A DNA stretch of 41,323 nt, from contig JANXXP010000074.1 of NCBI GenBank assembly GCA_025350595.1, positions 1-41,323 of the forward strand. Direction: 5' to 3'. Of this stretch, positions 1-8,526 are shown piece by piece. Position 1 is the stretch's first letter, and each line of letters opens with the position of its first letter. This DNA is from Bacteroidota bacterium (GTDB lineage: Bacteria; Bacteroidota; Bacteroidia; Bacteroidales; VadinHA17). Position numbers and translations under genes: made by a program. Below the pieces are notes generated by a model. The model was not told where the DNA came from and ran no database searches. It worked only from the letters and a program-made list of their open reading frames with translations.

Positions 1-46
1 GGATTCTTTTTGCAAAATTGCGTGGTATTTTCTAACGCCAATAATT

Positions 47-2794
47 ATGAAACAAACACTTTTATTCACCCTTGTTCTCTCAGTTTTTCTTTCAGTCAAT
101 GCACAGAAAACGGAAGTACAGTATTTGTCAGGTCTTGATAAAGACCATACTGTTCAGTGGGATTTCTTCTGTTCAAATGGAATGAACAGTGGCAAATGGA
201 GCAAGATAGCGGTTCCATCGAACTGGGAACTCCAGGGTTTTGGCACCTATCTTTATGGTAAGGTAAATAAGGAATATAACGAAACAGGTCTTTATAAATA
301 TGAATTTACTGTATCGCCTGGCTGGAAGAAGAAAGTTGTTTATATCGTTTTCGAAGGGTCGATGACCGATACCGAAGTGAAAATTAACGGAAAGCTTGCA
401 GGTCCGGTTCATCAGGGGGCATTTTACAGGTTTAAGTACGATATCTCAGATTTGCTGAATTGGGAAGGGAAAAACCTTCTGGAGGTAAAGGTTACCAAAG
501 AATCTGCAAATGAGAGTATTAACAGGGCAGAAAGAATATCCGACTTCTGGGTGTTCGGTGGGATCTTCCGTCCGGTATATCTCCAGGCTGTTCCCGTACA
601 ATTTATTGACAGAGTTGCTATTGATGCGAAAGCCGATGGTTCATTCTATATGGATGTATTCACAAAGGGAAGCGGAAAGGCAAAAACGATAACAGCTCAG
701 ATTCAGACTATTGAAGGCAAGCCATTCGGTGAAATTCTAAGCGCTAATATCAGTAAGGACTCAACCGGAAGAACTGTTATAAAAGGAAGCTTTACCAAAC
801 CCGAGTTATGGAATCCTGAATTTCCGAATCGCTACCAGGTTTTAGTGAGTATCAACAACGGGAAAAAGGTTGTTCACCGGATAACTCAGAAGTTTGGTTT
901 TCGCACTATTGAGCAGAGAGAGTCTGACGGATTCTATGTAAATGGTACAAAGATCATGTTCAAAGGAGTATGCCGTCATACATTCTGGCCATCATCGGGA
1001 AGAACCAGCAGCAAACAGCTGGCTGTTGAAGATGTAAACCTGATTAAGGATATGAACATGAATGCAGTGAGGATGAGCCACTATCCGCCTGATCAGTATT
1101 TTCTCGATGTATGCGATTCTATTGGACTTTTTGTGCTTGATGAATTAACAGGCTGGCAGAAATTCTATGACACACCAACCGCAAAACGTCTTGTTAAAGA
1201 ACTTGTGGTGCGAGATGTAAATCATCCATCAATTGTTCTCTGGGATAATGGTAATGAGGGTGGTTTTCCCAAAGATGTTCGTGGAGACTATGCTATTTAT
1301 GATCCGCAGAAAAGGACAGTAATAGAGCCATGGTCTATTATAAATGGCACAAATACAAAGCATTATCCAAAATTTGATTATGTTAAAAATGCACTCAATA
1401 ATGGTAAGGAGATATTTTTCCCGACCGAATTTCTGCATGGGCTAAATGATGGAGGTCTGGGAGCAGGACTGGATGAACAGTGGAATTTTATGATGTCAAA
1501 ACCACTGTCGGCAGGAGCCTTTCTGTGGGTATTTGCAGATGAAGGTGTGGAACGACGGGATAAGAATGATTCGATTGATGTCGCAGGGAACCTGGCTCCT
1601 GACGGAATATTAGGTCCTTACCATCAGAAGGAGGGGAGTTTCTATACAGTGAAAGAGATATGGTCCCCTGTTGTTTTTAAACCAATGGAACTTACAACTT
1701 CTTTTAACGGAAAGTTAGAAGTAAGCAACAGATATTTATTTACCAACTTAAACCTCTGCAAATATTCTTTTGAGCTGGTGAAATTTGGGAATTTGTTTCC
1801 AAAAGGTGAGGTAGAGAAAAAATCAGGAACAGCTAAATCTCCTGATATTGGACCTGGTGCGAGTGGTAGTCTGAACCTTGAACTTCCGAAGGATTGGAAG
1901 AATTTTGATGTTTTGTACGTCTCAGCTATTGATCAATATGGTCGTCAGATTAACACCTGGTCGTGGAATATAACGCATCCAAAAGATTTCAGTAACAGAA
2001 TAATAACTACAGGCAATGATAAAGTACTTGCTGCAGAACTGAATAATCAAATCACGATTTCTTCAGGTTCAACGGAGATTTCATTCGATAAAAAGAACGG
2101 ATCGATAAGCGGATTAAAGAAAAACGGTCAAAAAGTCTCTTTCAATGGAATGCAGTTTGCAGGTTTGACCAGAACATTTAAAGCGATTAAAAGCTATTTT
2201 AGAGATGATAATTATATTGTTGAGTTGACTTACGATAGCGCCTGTTATGCTACCTGGACAATGATGAAAGGGGGGTGTCTGAGACTCGATTACGGCTTTA
2301 ACGCTAATGGTAATCTTGATTTCGCCGGTGTAACTTTTGCCTATCCTGAAAACCTGGTAACAGGAGCCACGCTTATGGCAAACGGACCATACCGCGTATG
2401 GAAAAACAGACTGAAAGGTCCACAGTTTGGTGTATTCAATAAAAAATACAATAATACAGTTACCGGACAGACATGGGATTATCCTGAATTCAAAGGGTAC
2501 TATTCCAATTTTTATGCTGTTGAGATCCAAACCCAAGAAGTACCAATCAGGATATTCTCAGCAACAGATGGTCTGTTCCTTCATCTTTTTACACCTCAGA
2601 CAGCAGGTAACCTGCAAAGGGTAAGAGGTGAATTAACGCCAGCTTTCCCATCAGGTAATATATCCTTGTTAAACGGGATAACACCTATAGGTACAAAATT
2701 TTCAAGTGCAAGTTCAGAGGGACTGCAGGGATTGAAGAATTCCTATAATAACGAAACTATTTCAGGAACTTTGTACTTCAGGTTTGGGGAATGA
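47..2794 (+). CDS. Secreted glycoside hydrolase family 2 enzyme (beta-galactosidase/beta-glucuronidase-like)
   Basis: Retaining beta-glycosidase of the GH2 fold, probably removing terminal beta-linked sugars from glycans in the periplasm. Residues 1-19 are a signal peptide (hydrophobic stretch, cleavage expected after VNA). Next come a sugar-binding jelly-roll (about 60-180, with the typical GLYKYEFTV start), an Ig-like domain (about 185-285) and a TIM barrel from about 290. The expected acid/base is E404 in the NGNEGG motif and the nucleophile candidate is E461 in FPTEFLHG. A beta-sandwich region follows to residue 915, a usual length for large Bacteroidota GH2 proteins. The ATG start at 47 is the only one that gives a complete signal peptide. 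The gene converges on the next one with only 4 bp between stop codons. The exact substrate cannot be read from the sequence. Confidence 0.9.
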   Translation: MKQTLLFTLVLSVFLSVNAQKTEVQYLSGLDKDHTVQWDFFCSNGMNSGKWSKIAVPSNWELQGFGTYLYGKVNKEYNETGLYKYEFTVSPGWKKKVVYIVFEGSMTDTEVKINGKLAGPVHQGAFYRFKYDISDLLNWEGKNLLEVKVTKESANESINRAERISDFWVFGGIFRPVYLQAVPVQFIDRVAIDAKADGSFYMDVFTKGSGKAKTITAQIQTIEGKPFGEILSANISKDSTGRTVIKGSFTKPELWNPEFPNRYQVLVSINNGKKVVHRITQKFGFRTIEQRESDGFYVNGTKIMFKGVCRHTFWPSSGRTSSKQLAVEDVNLIKDMNMNAVRMSHYPPDQYFLDVCDSIGLFVLDELTGWQKFYDTPTAKRLVKELVVRDVNHPSIVLWDNGNEGGFPKDVRGDYAIYDPQKRTVIEPWSIINGTNTKHYPKFDYVKNALNNGKEIFFPTEFLHGLNDGGLGAGLDEQWNFMMSKPLSAGAFLWVFADEGVERRDKNDSIDVAGNLAPDGILGPYHQKEGSFYTVKEIWSPVVFKPMELTTSFNGKLEVSNRYLFTNLNLCKYSFELVKFGNLFPKGEVEKKSGTAKSPDIGPGASGSLNLELPKDWKNFDVLYVSAIDQYGRQINTWSWNITHPKDFSNRIITTGNDKVLAAELNNQITISSGSTEISFDKKNGSISGLKKNGQKVSFNGMQFAGLTRTFKAIKSYFRDDNYIVELTYDSACYATWTMMKGGCLRLDYGFNANGNLDFAGVTFAYPENLVTGATLMANGPYRVWKNRLKGPQFGVFNKKYNNTVTGQTWDYPEFKGYYSNFYAVEIQTQEVPIRIFSATDGLFLHLFTPQTAGNLQRVRGELTPAFPSGNISLLNGITPIGTKFSSASSEGLQGLKNSYNNETISGTLYFRFGE

Positions 2795-2798
2795 AATA

Positions 2799-4139
2799 TT
2801 ATTTTACTGAATAGCGTATTGTACAAGTTCCATGCATCCCGTTTTCAGTTATACCGTCAACGTTAACTGTTACATCATTTGTTTTATTGTTATTTATAAA
2901 GTTAACTGAAGTTTTTCCTGAGCTGTCTGTTTTAATATCGGGAGCCCATAAGATATTGCTGGTTTTGGATTTAAAAACGCTACCTGTTTTTTCCTTATAA
3001 GCTGCATTTTTCTTCATGTATATTTCCACAATTCCGGTGGTATTCAGAGAAGAGTATTTTTGAACATCCATTGTATTGGTCGAGGCAGTAATTTTTGCAA
3101 TATCCGGAACAGGCAAAGTAGCAAGGACATTTACATCGGTACCCATTTTTATTCCGTCAACAATAATCAGGGCCCCTTCCTGATTATTAAATGAACTCAT
3201 CGAACTTGTCCCAAAGAAGATCTTTCCGTTTTCAAGGTGATATGGTTTAACCCTCATCAGAATATCCAAAACATTTCTATCGCTTGGATAACCATTCATG
3301 TTCTCTTTTTTAAGAGACTTGTTGTAGTTATAAAGCTTCTTAGTACTGTTTTTCTCCTTACCGGTAACCTGACTATTTGAAATACTGGTAGTCAGTAACA
3401 GACATTGAGCGTAGAAATTTCTATTTGCCTGACTGAATAATGACTCTTCTGAGCCTTCAGTTGTGCGTTTTTCATTTTCAGAGACCTTGATGTCTTTGCC
3501 GGAGATAATTTCACTTTGTGAGTAATCCTGACCCGGAATTAAGTCTGAGACTGTTACTGACAGGTTCGCGGCCAATGGCGCCCCTTTACTATCGGTAACG
3601 AATAGATCAAGTTTAACATTTTCTTTATGTTCAAATGACTCCTTATCAGATTTAATTTGGATTTTAAGATTGTCTGGATTGAGAATGGACTCTGGAGAAG
3701 ATAATTCTTTATGGAGCTCTGATTTGTATGACTTCCTGATTTCCAGAATACGTGAAAATATTTTTTTCTGGTTAAGGCTACTTCCCCTGCCGGTCGATGC
3801 AATGATAGCATAATAGCCGTCAGTTATGAAATCAGGATATTCAATTTCATCCTGAACAACTTTGTTGCTGAAAGGAAATATTCCTGAGCCAACCTCAAGT
3901 CCTTCCTGGTCAATAATAGCAACATACAAAGTATCAGTTAAAGACGATCGTATATTTATGTGACTATTTAAAAGATATCCCTTAAATAAAATTGGTTTAC
4001 CTGTTAAGTAAGAGGATCGGTCGGTTTGAAGGTAAATGCCTGATTCTACTGATTTGGAGACTGGAATATCCTGCCCGGTAATTACTGAATTGATAAAAAG
4101 ACAAAAGAATAGTGGAAATAATGATTTGCTGGTTTTCAT
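2799..4139 (-). CDS. Exported protein with MG2-like and TonB-plug-like segments
   Basis: Start chosen at the ATG at 4139, which opens a clean signal peptide (MKTSKSLFPLFFCLFINSVI, cleavage near TGQ). The frame extends 10 codons upstream without making a better signal. The mature protein begins with an alpha-2-macroglobulin MG2-like beta-sandwich (YLQTDRSSYLTGKPILFKGYL and about 100 residues after it), followed by a second sandwich ending near LAANLSVTVSD. After a Ser/Asn/Lys-rich linker comes a stretch resembling a TonB-receptor plug (about residues 290-375, with GALIIVDGIKMG and the TTGIVEIYMKK end). There is no beta-barrel afterwards, so it is not a transporter by itself. The protein is 446 residues, shorter than many MG2-plus-plug proteins of Bacteroidota as I recall them. 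Possible roles are envelope scaffold or partner of a TonB-dependent system; the function is unknown. Confidence 0.7.
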   Translation of the reverse strand: MKTSKSLFPLFFCLFINSVITGQDIPVSKSVESGIYLQTDRSSYLTGKPILFKGYLLNSHINIRSSLTDTLYVAIIDQEGLEVGSGIFPFSNKVVQDEIEYPDFITDGYYAIIASTGRGSSLNQKKIFSRILEIRKSYKSELHKELSSPESILNPDNLKIQIKSDKESFEHKENVKLDLFVTDSKGAPLAANLSVTVSDLIPGQDYSQSEIISGKDIKVSENEKRTTEGSEESLFSQANRNFYAQCLLLTTSISNSQVTGKEKNSTKKLYNYNKSLKKENMNGYPSDRNVLDILMRVKPYHLENGKIFFGTSSMSSFNNQEGALIIVDGIKMGTDVNVLATLPVPDIAKITASTNTMDVQKYSSLNTTGIVEIYMKKNAAYKEKTGSVFKSKTSNILWAPDIKTDSSGKTSVNFINNNKTNDVTVNVDGITENGMHGTCTIRYSVK

Positions 4140-4195
4140 CGATTTTATATTAAAGTAGAATATAAGCAACGCCGGAGTTCAAAGTTACAGAAAGA

Positions 4196-4242
4196 AAATT
4201 GGCAGAAACAATAACTTCCATAGGTATTAGTCCTGCCAATTT
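4196..4242. repeat. 10-bp perfect inverted repeat downstream of the DUF5009 gene, possible terminator
   Basis: Arms AAATTGGCAG (4196-4205) and CTGCCAATTT (4233-4242) flank a 27-nt loop. On the minus strand the second arm runs into a U-rich stretch, so it may end the transcript of the DUF5009 gene. The loop is long for an efficient intrinsic terminator, so this assignment is tentative. Confidence 0.4.
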
Positions 4243-4261
4243 GCTTTTGTTAGCTTCTAAG

Positions 4262-5383
4262 TTATACTTTTAAGAAAACTTTCTTTTTATACAGGATATA
4301 TAAGAAGACCCAGGCACATGCTGTTATTCCAAATCCTTCAATAAAAGGGGTCCAGGTTGCAGGCATTATAGATGTAAGCCCTCCGAAAAAGAATTTATTT
4401 GCTTTTGTAAAACCTACTATTCTTTCTGTAAGATAAATTGTTATAGGATTCACCCCTATAACAACAAATACAAAAGCCCATTTCTTATATTCCAGTACGT
4501 CAATAATAAGGTAGAATATAGAAAAAAGGAAAAGGCTTAATCCGCCAACGAAGCAAACAAATGAACTTGTCCAAAGGTTTTTGTTAATAGGAAATGCCAG
4601 ATTCCAGATCTGACCAACAACCATTAAAGCTACTGCAGCAAGTGCAAGATAAAGTGCCTTTTTCAATGGCTTGTCATTTAAATATTGCGAAAGAAGAAAT
4701 TCACCTGTGAACATTCCAAGTAAAGCAGTGCCGATAGCCGGTATTGTACTAAAAAGTCCTTCAGGATCGTGATTGCCAAGATAGAGTTTGCCTGGCATAA
4801 GTAGCCGGTCAATATGACTTGTAAGGTTACCTGTTTGTGAAAATACATCAGTCGATCCCAGGTCATGAGCAGGGAACAGAAGCAACAGGAACCAGTAGCC
4901 AAGGAGAAGGCATGAGAACCAGACGATTCTCCAGCTTAACTTTGTATTCATAAATATAAGTGCGGCGAACATCCACGCAAGACCTATTCTTCCAAGGACA
5001 CTTCCATACCGTAAATGGCCAAAATTGAAATTGATACCATTATTGTATACTATCCCAAGAAGCACAAGAATTAAACCCCGCATAATAACATGTTTGTAAA
5101 TCGACTGGCGGCTGTCGTTATTTGAAATTCTTTTTGCGAGTGAGAATGGAAAGGATATCCCGGCAATAAAAAGAAACATCGGGAATATCATATCATAAAA
5201 ATGAAATCCATGCCATGGCACATGATCGAGCTGACCTGCCCACCATGTAAAGATGGGCCAGCCTGTAAGCGAGGCAAGTCCAATAAAAATGCCTTCACCT
5301 CCCATAATCCAGAACATGTCGAATCCTCTTAAAGCATCGAGCGAATATAATCGCTTGATTGCAGGTTTGTTTCCGTTTTCCAT
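4262..5383 (-). CDS. DUF5009 / NagX-like acyltransferase-type membrane protein
   Basis: Integral membrane protein of the family that includes heparan-alpha-glucosaminide N-acetyltransferase relatives (DUF5009, COG4299-like). The N-terminal signature LYSLDALRGFDMFWIMGGE is characteristic, followed by about ten hydrophobic segments and a short basic C-terminus (YKKKVFLKV). The ATG at 5383 is preferred: the frame opens upstream only at a TTG at 5422, and the family signature starts about 10 residues after the ATG. Length 373 residues is normal. In glycan-degrading Bacteroidota such proteins often sit near glycosidase genes and are thought to transfer acetyl groups to amino sugars across the membrane; here that is inference only. 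Confidence 0.85.
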   Translation of the reverse strand: MENGNKPAIKRLYSLDALRGFDMFWIMGGEGIFIGLASLTGWPIFTWWAGQLDHVPWHGFHFYDMIFPMFLFIAGISFPFSLAKRISNNDSRQSIYKHVIMRGLILVLLGIVYNNGINFNFGHLRYGSVLGRIGLAWMFAALIFMNTKLSWRIVWFSCLLLGYWFLLLLFPAHDLGSTDVFSQTGNLTSHIDRLLMPGKLYLGNHDPEGLFSTIPAIGTALLGMFTGEFLLSQYLNDKPLKKALYLALAAVALMVVGQIWNLAFPINKNLWTSSFVCFVGGLSLFLFSIFYLIIDVLEYKKWAFVFVVIGVNPITIYLTERIVGFTKANKFFFGGLTSIMPATWTPFIEGFGITACAWVFLYILYKKKVFLKV

Positions 5384-5484
5384 TGTATAATAAGTTAGGT
5401 TAGTTTTAGAGGTAATCTTCAATTTTTTTTCAGGGGACTTTATTATTAATCTTTATTATTTTTTTTGGATCAGAACTGTAATTT

Positions 5485-5492
5485 CAAAGATA
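5485..5492 (-). promoter_or_regulatory. Candidate Bacteroidota -7 element for the DUF5009 gene
   Basis: On the minus strand the sequence is TATCTTTG, matching TAnnTTTG. It would give a 5' UTR of about 95 nt before the ATG at 5383. No TTG is found 18 nt upstream, so support is weaker than for the four amino-acid promoters. Confidence 0.4.
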
Positions 5493-5529
5493 TGAAAATA
5501 GTAATAAGGAATGAGATTCATGATATGAA

Positions 5530-6051
5530 TTATTTGGGTAGAAATATTTTCTCAATTTCAGTCCATGAAGACATTTTTCTGTGGCGGTGACCGTTACTAT
5601 TTATATTATGAGGTTGAGTAAACATTATCGTTTCGCCTTCAAAATGATCGAGATTTTTAAAGTGGTCATCGATCATAATATCTGCTTTGATCAGACTCTT
5701 ATCGCCGCAGAATACAGCCTGCTTCCATGATAGAAATGGGAAGTGTTCAATGAGCCACAATTGTTTGTCGGTAAGACTTAGTGGGAATTCGGTAGCCATT
5801 GAAACAACAATAACTTCATATTTTTCATTTATAAGCTTAAGAACCCGCTGACTATCAGACATAACCGGCATTGTTCTGAAAAATCCGGGGATTTTAACCC
5901 ATCGATATAGTTCGGGATATGCTTCACCTTCTTTTATGCCAATAATCTCAGATGATGGTTTCTTGTAGCCGTTTTCTTCTTCAAATAATTCAAAAAAACG
6001 GCTGTAAACATCGGCCAGAACGCCATCCATATCTACCATTATTCTTTTCAT
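5530..6051 (-). CDS. 5'(3')-deoxyribonucleotidase-like HAD phosphatase (NT5C family)
   Basis: Small 173-residue HAD hydrolase of the cytosolic/mitochondrial 5'-nucleotidase type. Motif I is at the N-terminus (MVDMDGVLAD: nucleophile D7, acid/base D9). Further motifs are VSMATEF, a Lys in CGDKSLIKADIMIDDH, and the paired aspartates of motif IV. These enzymes dephosphorylate deoxynucleoside monophosphates; substrate choice cannot be decided here. No signal peptide. It lies 55 bp downstream of the GH31 gene on the same strand and may be cotranscribed, but there is no evident functional link. Confidence 0.85.
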   Translation of the reverse strand: MKRIMVDMDGVLADVYSRFFELFEEENGYKKPSSEIIGIKEGEAYPELYRWVKIPGFFRTMPVMSDSQRVLKLINEKYEVIVVSMATEFPLSLTDKQLWLIEHFPFLSWKQAVFCGDKSLIKADIMIDDHFKNLDHFEGETIMFTQPHNINSNGHRHRKMSSWTEIEKIFLPK

Positions 6052-6080
6052 ATCTGAATCCTTTTTTTACTTTGGGCTAA

Positions 6081-6099
6081 GCGAAGTTTGATACTTCGC
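6081..6099. repeat. Short perfect hairpin between GH31 and the nucleotidase gene
   Basis: Arms GCGAAGT (6081-6087) and ACTTCGC (6093-6099) with a 5-nt loop. There is no U-tract after it on the minus strand, so it is not a standard terminator. It could be a REP-like intergenic palindrome or an RNA-stabilising stem. Confidence 0.5.
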
Positions 6100-6106
6100 C
6101 GAAATA

Positions 6107-8266
6107 TTATTCAATACTCATAAACTTCCAGGTAACCACTCCTAAATTATCCGGTTTTCCTTTTTCAGCTTTTGTAATTGTTCCTGAGAGCTTCCCTTTT
6201 TTATCTGAAATAACCTTTATTTCCCTCCAGGAGAACATTCCTTTTTCATAATCGAATGTCTCTCCGTCATCATCATAGAGCTTGTAGTTGCCTTCTTTTG
6301 ATCCATAATATCTTATCTCCAGATCAAATTTTACTCCGACAGAAGGAGCATGAAGGGCAGGCATCATCATTGGAATTATTCCTCCATCTTTCACAAATAC
6401 GGGTATTTTGCTTAGTCCTGGAGTTACTTTTATTACTTCTCCATCACCTGCAAATTTACCGGTATAGAAGTCGTACCATCTGCCCTTTGGAAGAACTACT
6501 TTACGCGAAGACTGGCCTGTAAACAAGGGAGCAACCAGAAGATATTCCCCGGTCATGTATTGATCTTTAATTTCTTTTAGAACAGCTTCAGCATAAGGAT
6601 TATCGCTAAGATTTTCATTTTTAAGTTCCATTTTTGTCTTTGAATCAAATCCTTCCTCGAGGTTCATGCCGCGAAACGGAGGAGTCCCCTCAAAATGATA
6701 TTTTGCAAATTCAGTATACAAATATGGCATAAGCTGCATTCTCAGCATTGCATATTCTTTAACCTCCTTTTCTACATCTGGAAATGACCATGGTTTTGTT
6801 CCGTCAGACCAGGCATTGATCATAGCCATAGGAGAAAAGATCACAGTCTGCATTCTTCGCAGCCACTCTTCGCTGGTTTTTGAACCACGTACCTCCGGTG
6901 TCCATAATACGCCACTGAATCCGCTGTTAATCAGTGCCGTGATAAAATCTTCGTGGCTGTAATAATCATTATAAATTACATAAGGGAATGATGAACCTCC
7001 TCCATTTGATGCTCTAACCAGTCCATAGGTTCTGATATTCTTCTGATGATAAAGTTCTGTTGTTATTTTTTGTAAGAGCAAGCCATAGGTCTGACGTAAT
7101 TGTTCCGCACTGTTTCCTGAAGGGAATATTGCAACATCAGGCCATAACCATCTGTCGTATCCATCGCATTCATCAATTTTGTAACCGCTGATCCCGATTT
7201 TAACCTGACTATTTCCAAGCTGAGCTAACAAAATTTTCTGTGCTTCAGGAATTGTCAGGTCAGCAACAACTCCTCCCCACACTGTATGAGAACCTGTATA
7301 TGGTAACATAGCCTTGAAAATGGGAGAATCCTTTGAGATATAAGGATTAGTCCATAAATTAAGATGAATGCCCATTTCCATCATTGTTTTAATAAAGGTT
7401 GGAGGATCGGGGTACCTTGTTTTGTCCCATTCTAAAGTGCATGGGTATGATTTGCTCTGCCAGCCAGGCTCAAGTCCTATAAAGTCCAGAGGGAAACCCT
7501 TTTCAGCAAACATCTTAGCTTCCAGTATAACCTGATCAGAGGTGTATAGCGTTGGAACACGCTGGGTAAAACCAAGTCCCCAGCGGGGAGGGAGACATCC
7601 TCCACCTGAATATAAGTTATACCTCCGTATTGCATCCAGAGCTGTTGGTCCGGCGAAAATATATATTTCAGTACCTGCTGCAGGTACTTTTATCTCAACG
7701 GCGTCTGAATAGGGCTGGGAGCTCCAGTTCTTGTCTGTGTTTCTGTCAAGCGGTTCGGGTGCCTCAGGACTATCCTTTCTTACAGCTGTACCGGCATAAA
7801 CGGTTAAATATCTTGCACTGTTTATGAATACCCCATATCCTCTGTCTGAAACATAAAACGGAACTGGAGCATGTGTCCGTCCGTTATCAGTACCGCCATA
7901 ATGATCAACATGAAGCTGAAGGATTTTACCCCTTTGGTGAACTGTTTTGAAATTCAGACCAAATCCAAATATCTGTTCATTTTTCAGAAGCGGAAATTTT
8001 AGATGTGTCTCTCCATTAAGCACTTCTGCCGCAATATCGTTTTCATTTAAAGGAAATATTTCAGCCTTCATTTTTGATAAAGCTTCTAATGAAGGATTGA
8101 TGCCGGCAGTATTAAAAAGATCCAGCTTATCCGGAATACCAACAACTGTTTTCCATACCCCGGGAGCAACTTCCATCCAGCTTGGATTTTGAGCTGAAAT
8201 ATTTTGTGAAAGGATAGATAGGATAAAACTATAACAGATTAATAATAGTTGCTTTTTCAGTTCCAT
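6107..8266 (-). CDS. Secreted glycoside hydrolase family 31 enzyme, divergent
   Basis: GH31 retaining alpha-glycosidase (alpha-glucosidase, alpha-xylosidase and alpha-galactosidase types occur in the family). Residues 1-26 form a signal peptide. An N-terminal beta-sandwich with FGFGLNF and the DNGRTHAPVPFYVSDRGYG region precedes a TIM barrel containing the nucleophile motif GYKIDECDGYD (D365). The acid/base candidate is D434 in IYNDYYSHEDF, in place of the usual WSGDN context. The common DIGGF motif further on is replaced by TPEVRG. The C-terminal region holds the usual QLMPYLYTEF and YDDDGETFDYEKG motifs. At 719 residues it is complete. Substrate is uncertain because the subsite motifs are non-canonical. 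Confidence 0.9.
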   Translation of the reverse strand: MELKKQLLLICYSFILSILSQNISAQNPSWMEVAPGVWKTVVGIPDKLDLFNTAGINPSLEALSKMKAEIFPLNENDIAAEVLNGETHLKFPLLKNEQIFGFGLNFKTVHQRGKILQLHVDHYGGTDNGRTHAPVPFYVSDRGYGVFINSARYLTVYAGTAVRKDSPEAPEPLDRNTDKNWSSQPYSDAVEIKVPAAGTEIYIFAGPTALDAIRRYNLYSGGGCLPPRWGLGFTQRVPTLYTSDQVILEAKMFAEKGFPLDFIGLEPGWQSKSYPCTLEWDKTRYPDPPTFIKTMMEMGIHLNLWTNPYISKDSPIFKAMLPYTGSHTVWGGVVADLTIPEAQKILLAQLGNSQVKIGISGYKIDECDGYDRWLWPDVAIFPSGNSAEQLRQTYGLLLQKITTELYHQKNIRTYGLVRASNGGGSSFPYVIYNDYYSHEDFITALINSGFSGVLWTPEVRGSKTSEEWLRRMQTVIFSPMAMINAWSDGTKPWSFPDVEKEVKEYAMLRMQLMPYLYTEFAKYHFEGTPPFRGMNLEEGFDSKTKMELKNENLSDNPYAEAVLKEIKDQYMTGEYLLVAPLFTGQSSRKVVLPKGRWYDFYTGKFAGDGEVIKVTPGLSKIPVFVKDGGIIPMMMPALHAPSVGVKFDLEIRYYGSKEGNYKLYDDDGETFDYEKGMFSWREIKVISDKKGKLSGTITKAEKGKPDNLGVVTWKFMSIE

Positions 8267-8300
8267 AGCTTATTCGGTCATCGTTATTTTTAGGGTAAAA

Positions 8301-8308
8301 CAAATGTA
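8301..8308 (-). promoter_or_regulatory. Candidate -7 element for the GH31 gene
   Basis: Minus-strand TACATTTG fits TAnnTTTG and lies 34 bp upstream of the GH31 ATG in the 260-bp divergent gap 8267-8526. No convincing -33 TTG was found. The same octamer serves the ilv promoter at 38,816. The rest of this gap shows no gene, and I found no clear promoter for the plus-strand oxidoreductase. Confidence 0.4.
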
Positions 8309-8526
8309 CATTTTTTGAATAACAGGAGAGTTAAATAATGTTAAAGAATCTCAATTTTGGAAAAACTCTGTTTTTATATGTGTACGTTCACGGAAATAAA
8401 GTAATTTTACCTAAGTGATGTTCATAAACCATACTTGTGGGGTTGTTTATTAAGGCCAAAAGCAGGATTCTATCTTGAATATTAATGATACATATAATAA
8501 TTGATTACTACTTAAAATAATTAACT

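Noticed and set aside
5384-5422. N-terminal extension of the DUF5009 protein from TTG at 5422
   Set aside because: The extra residues are polar and not family-like; the ATG at 5383 fits the conserved N-terminus.
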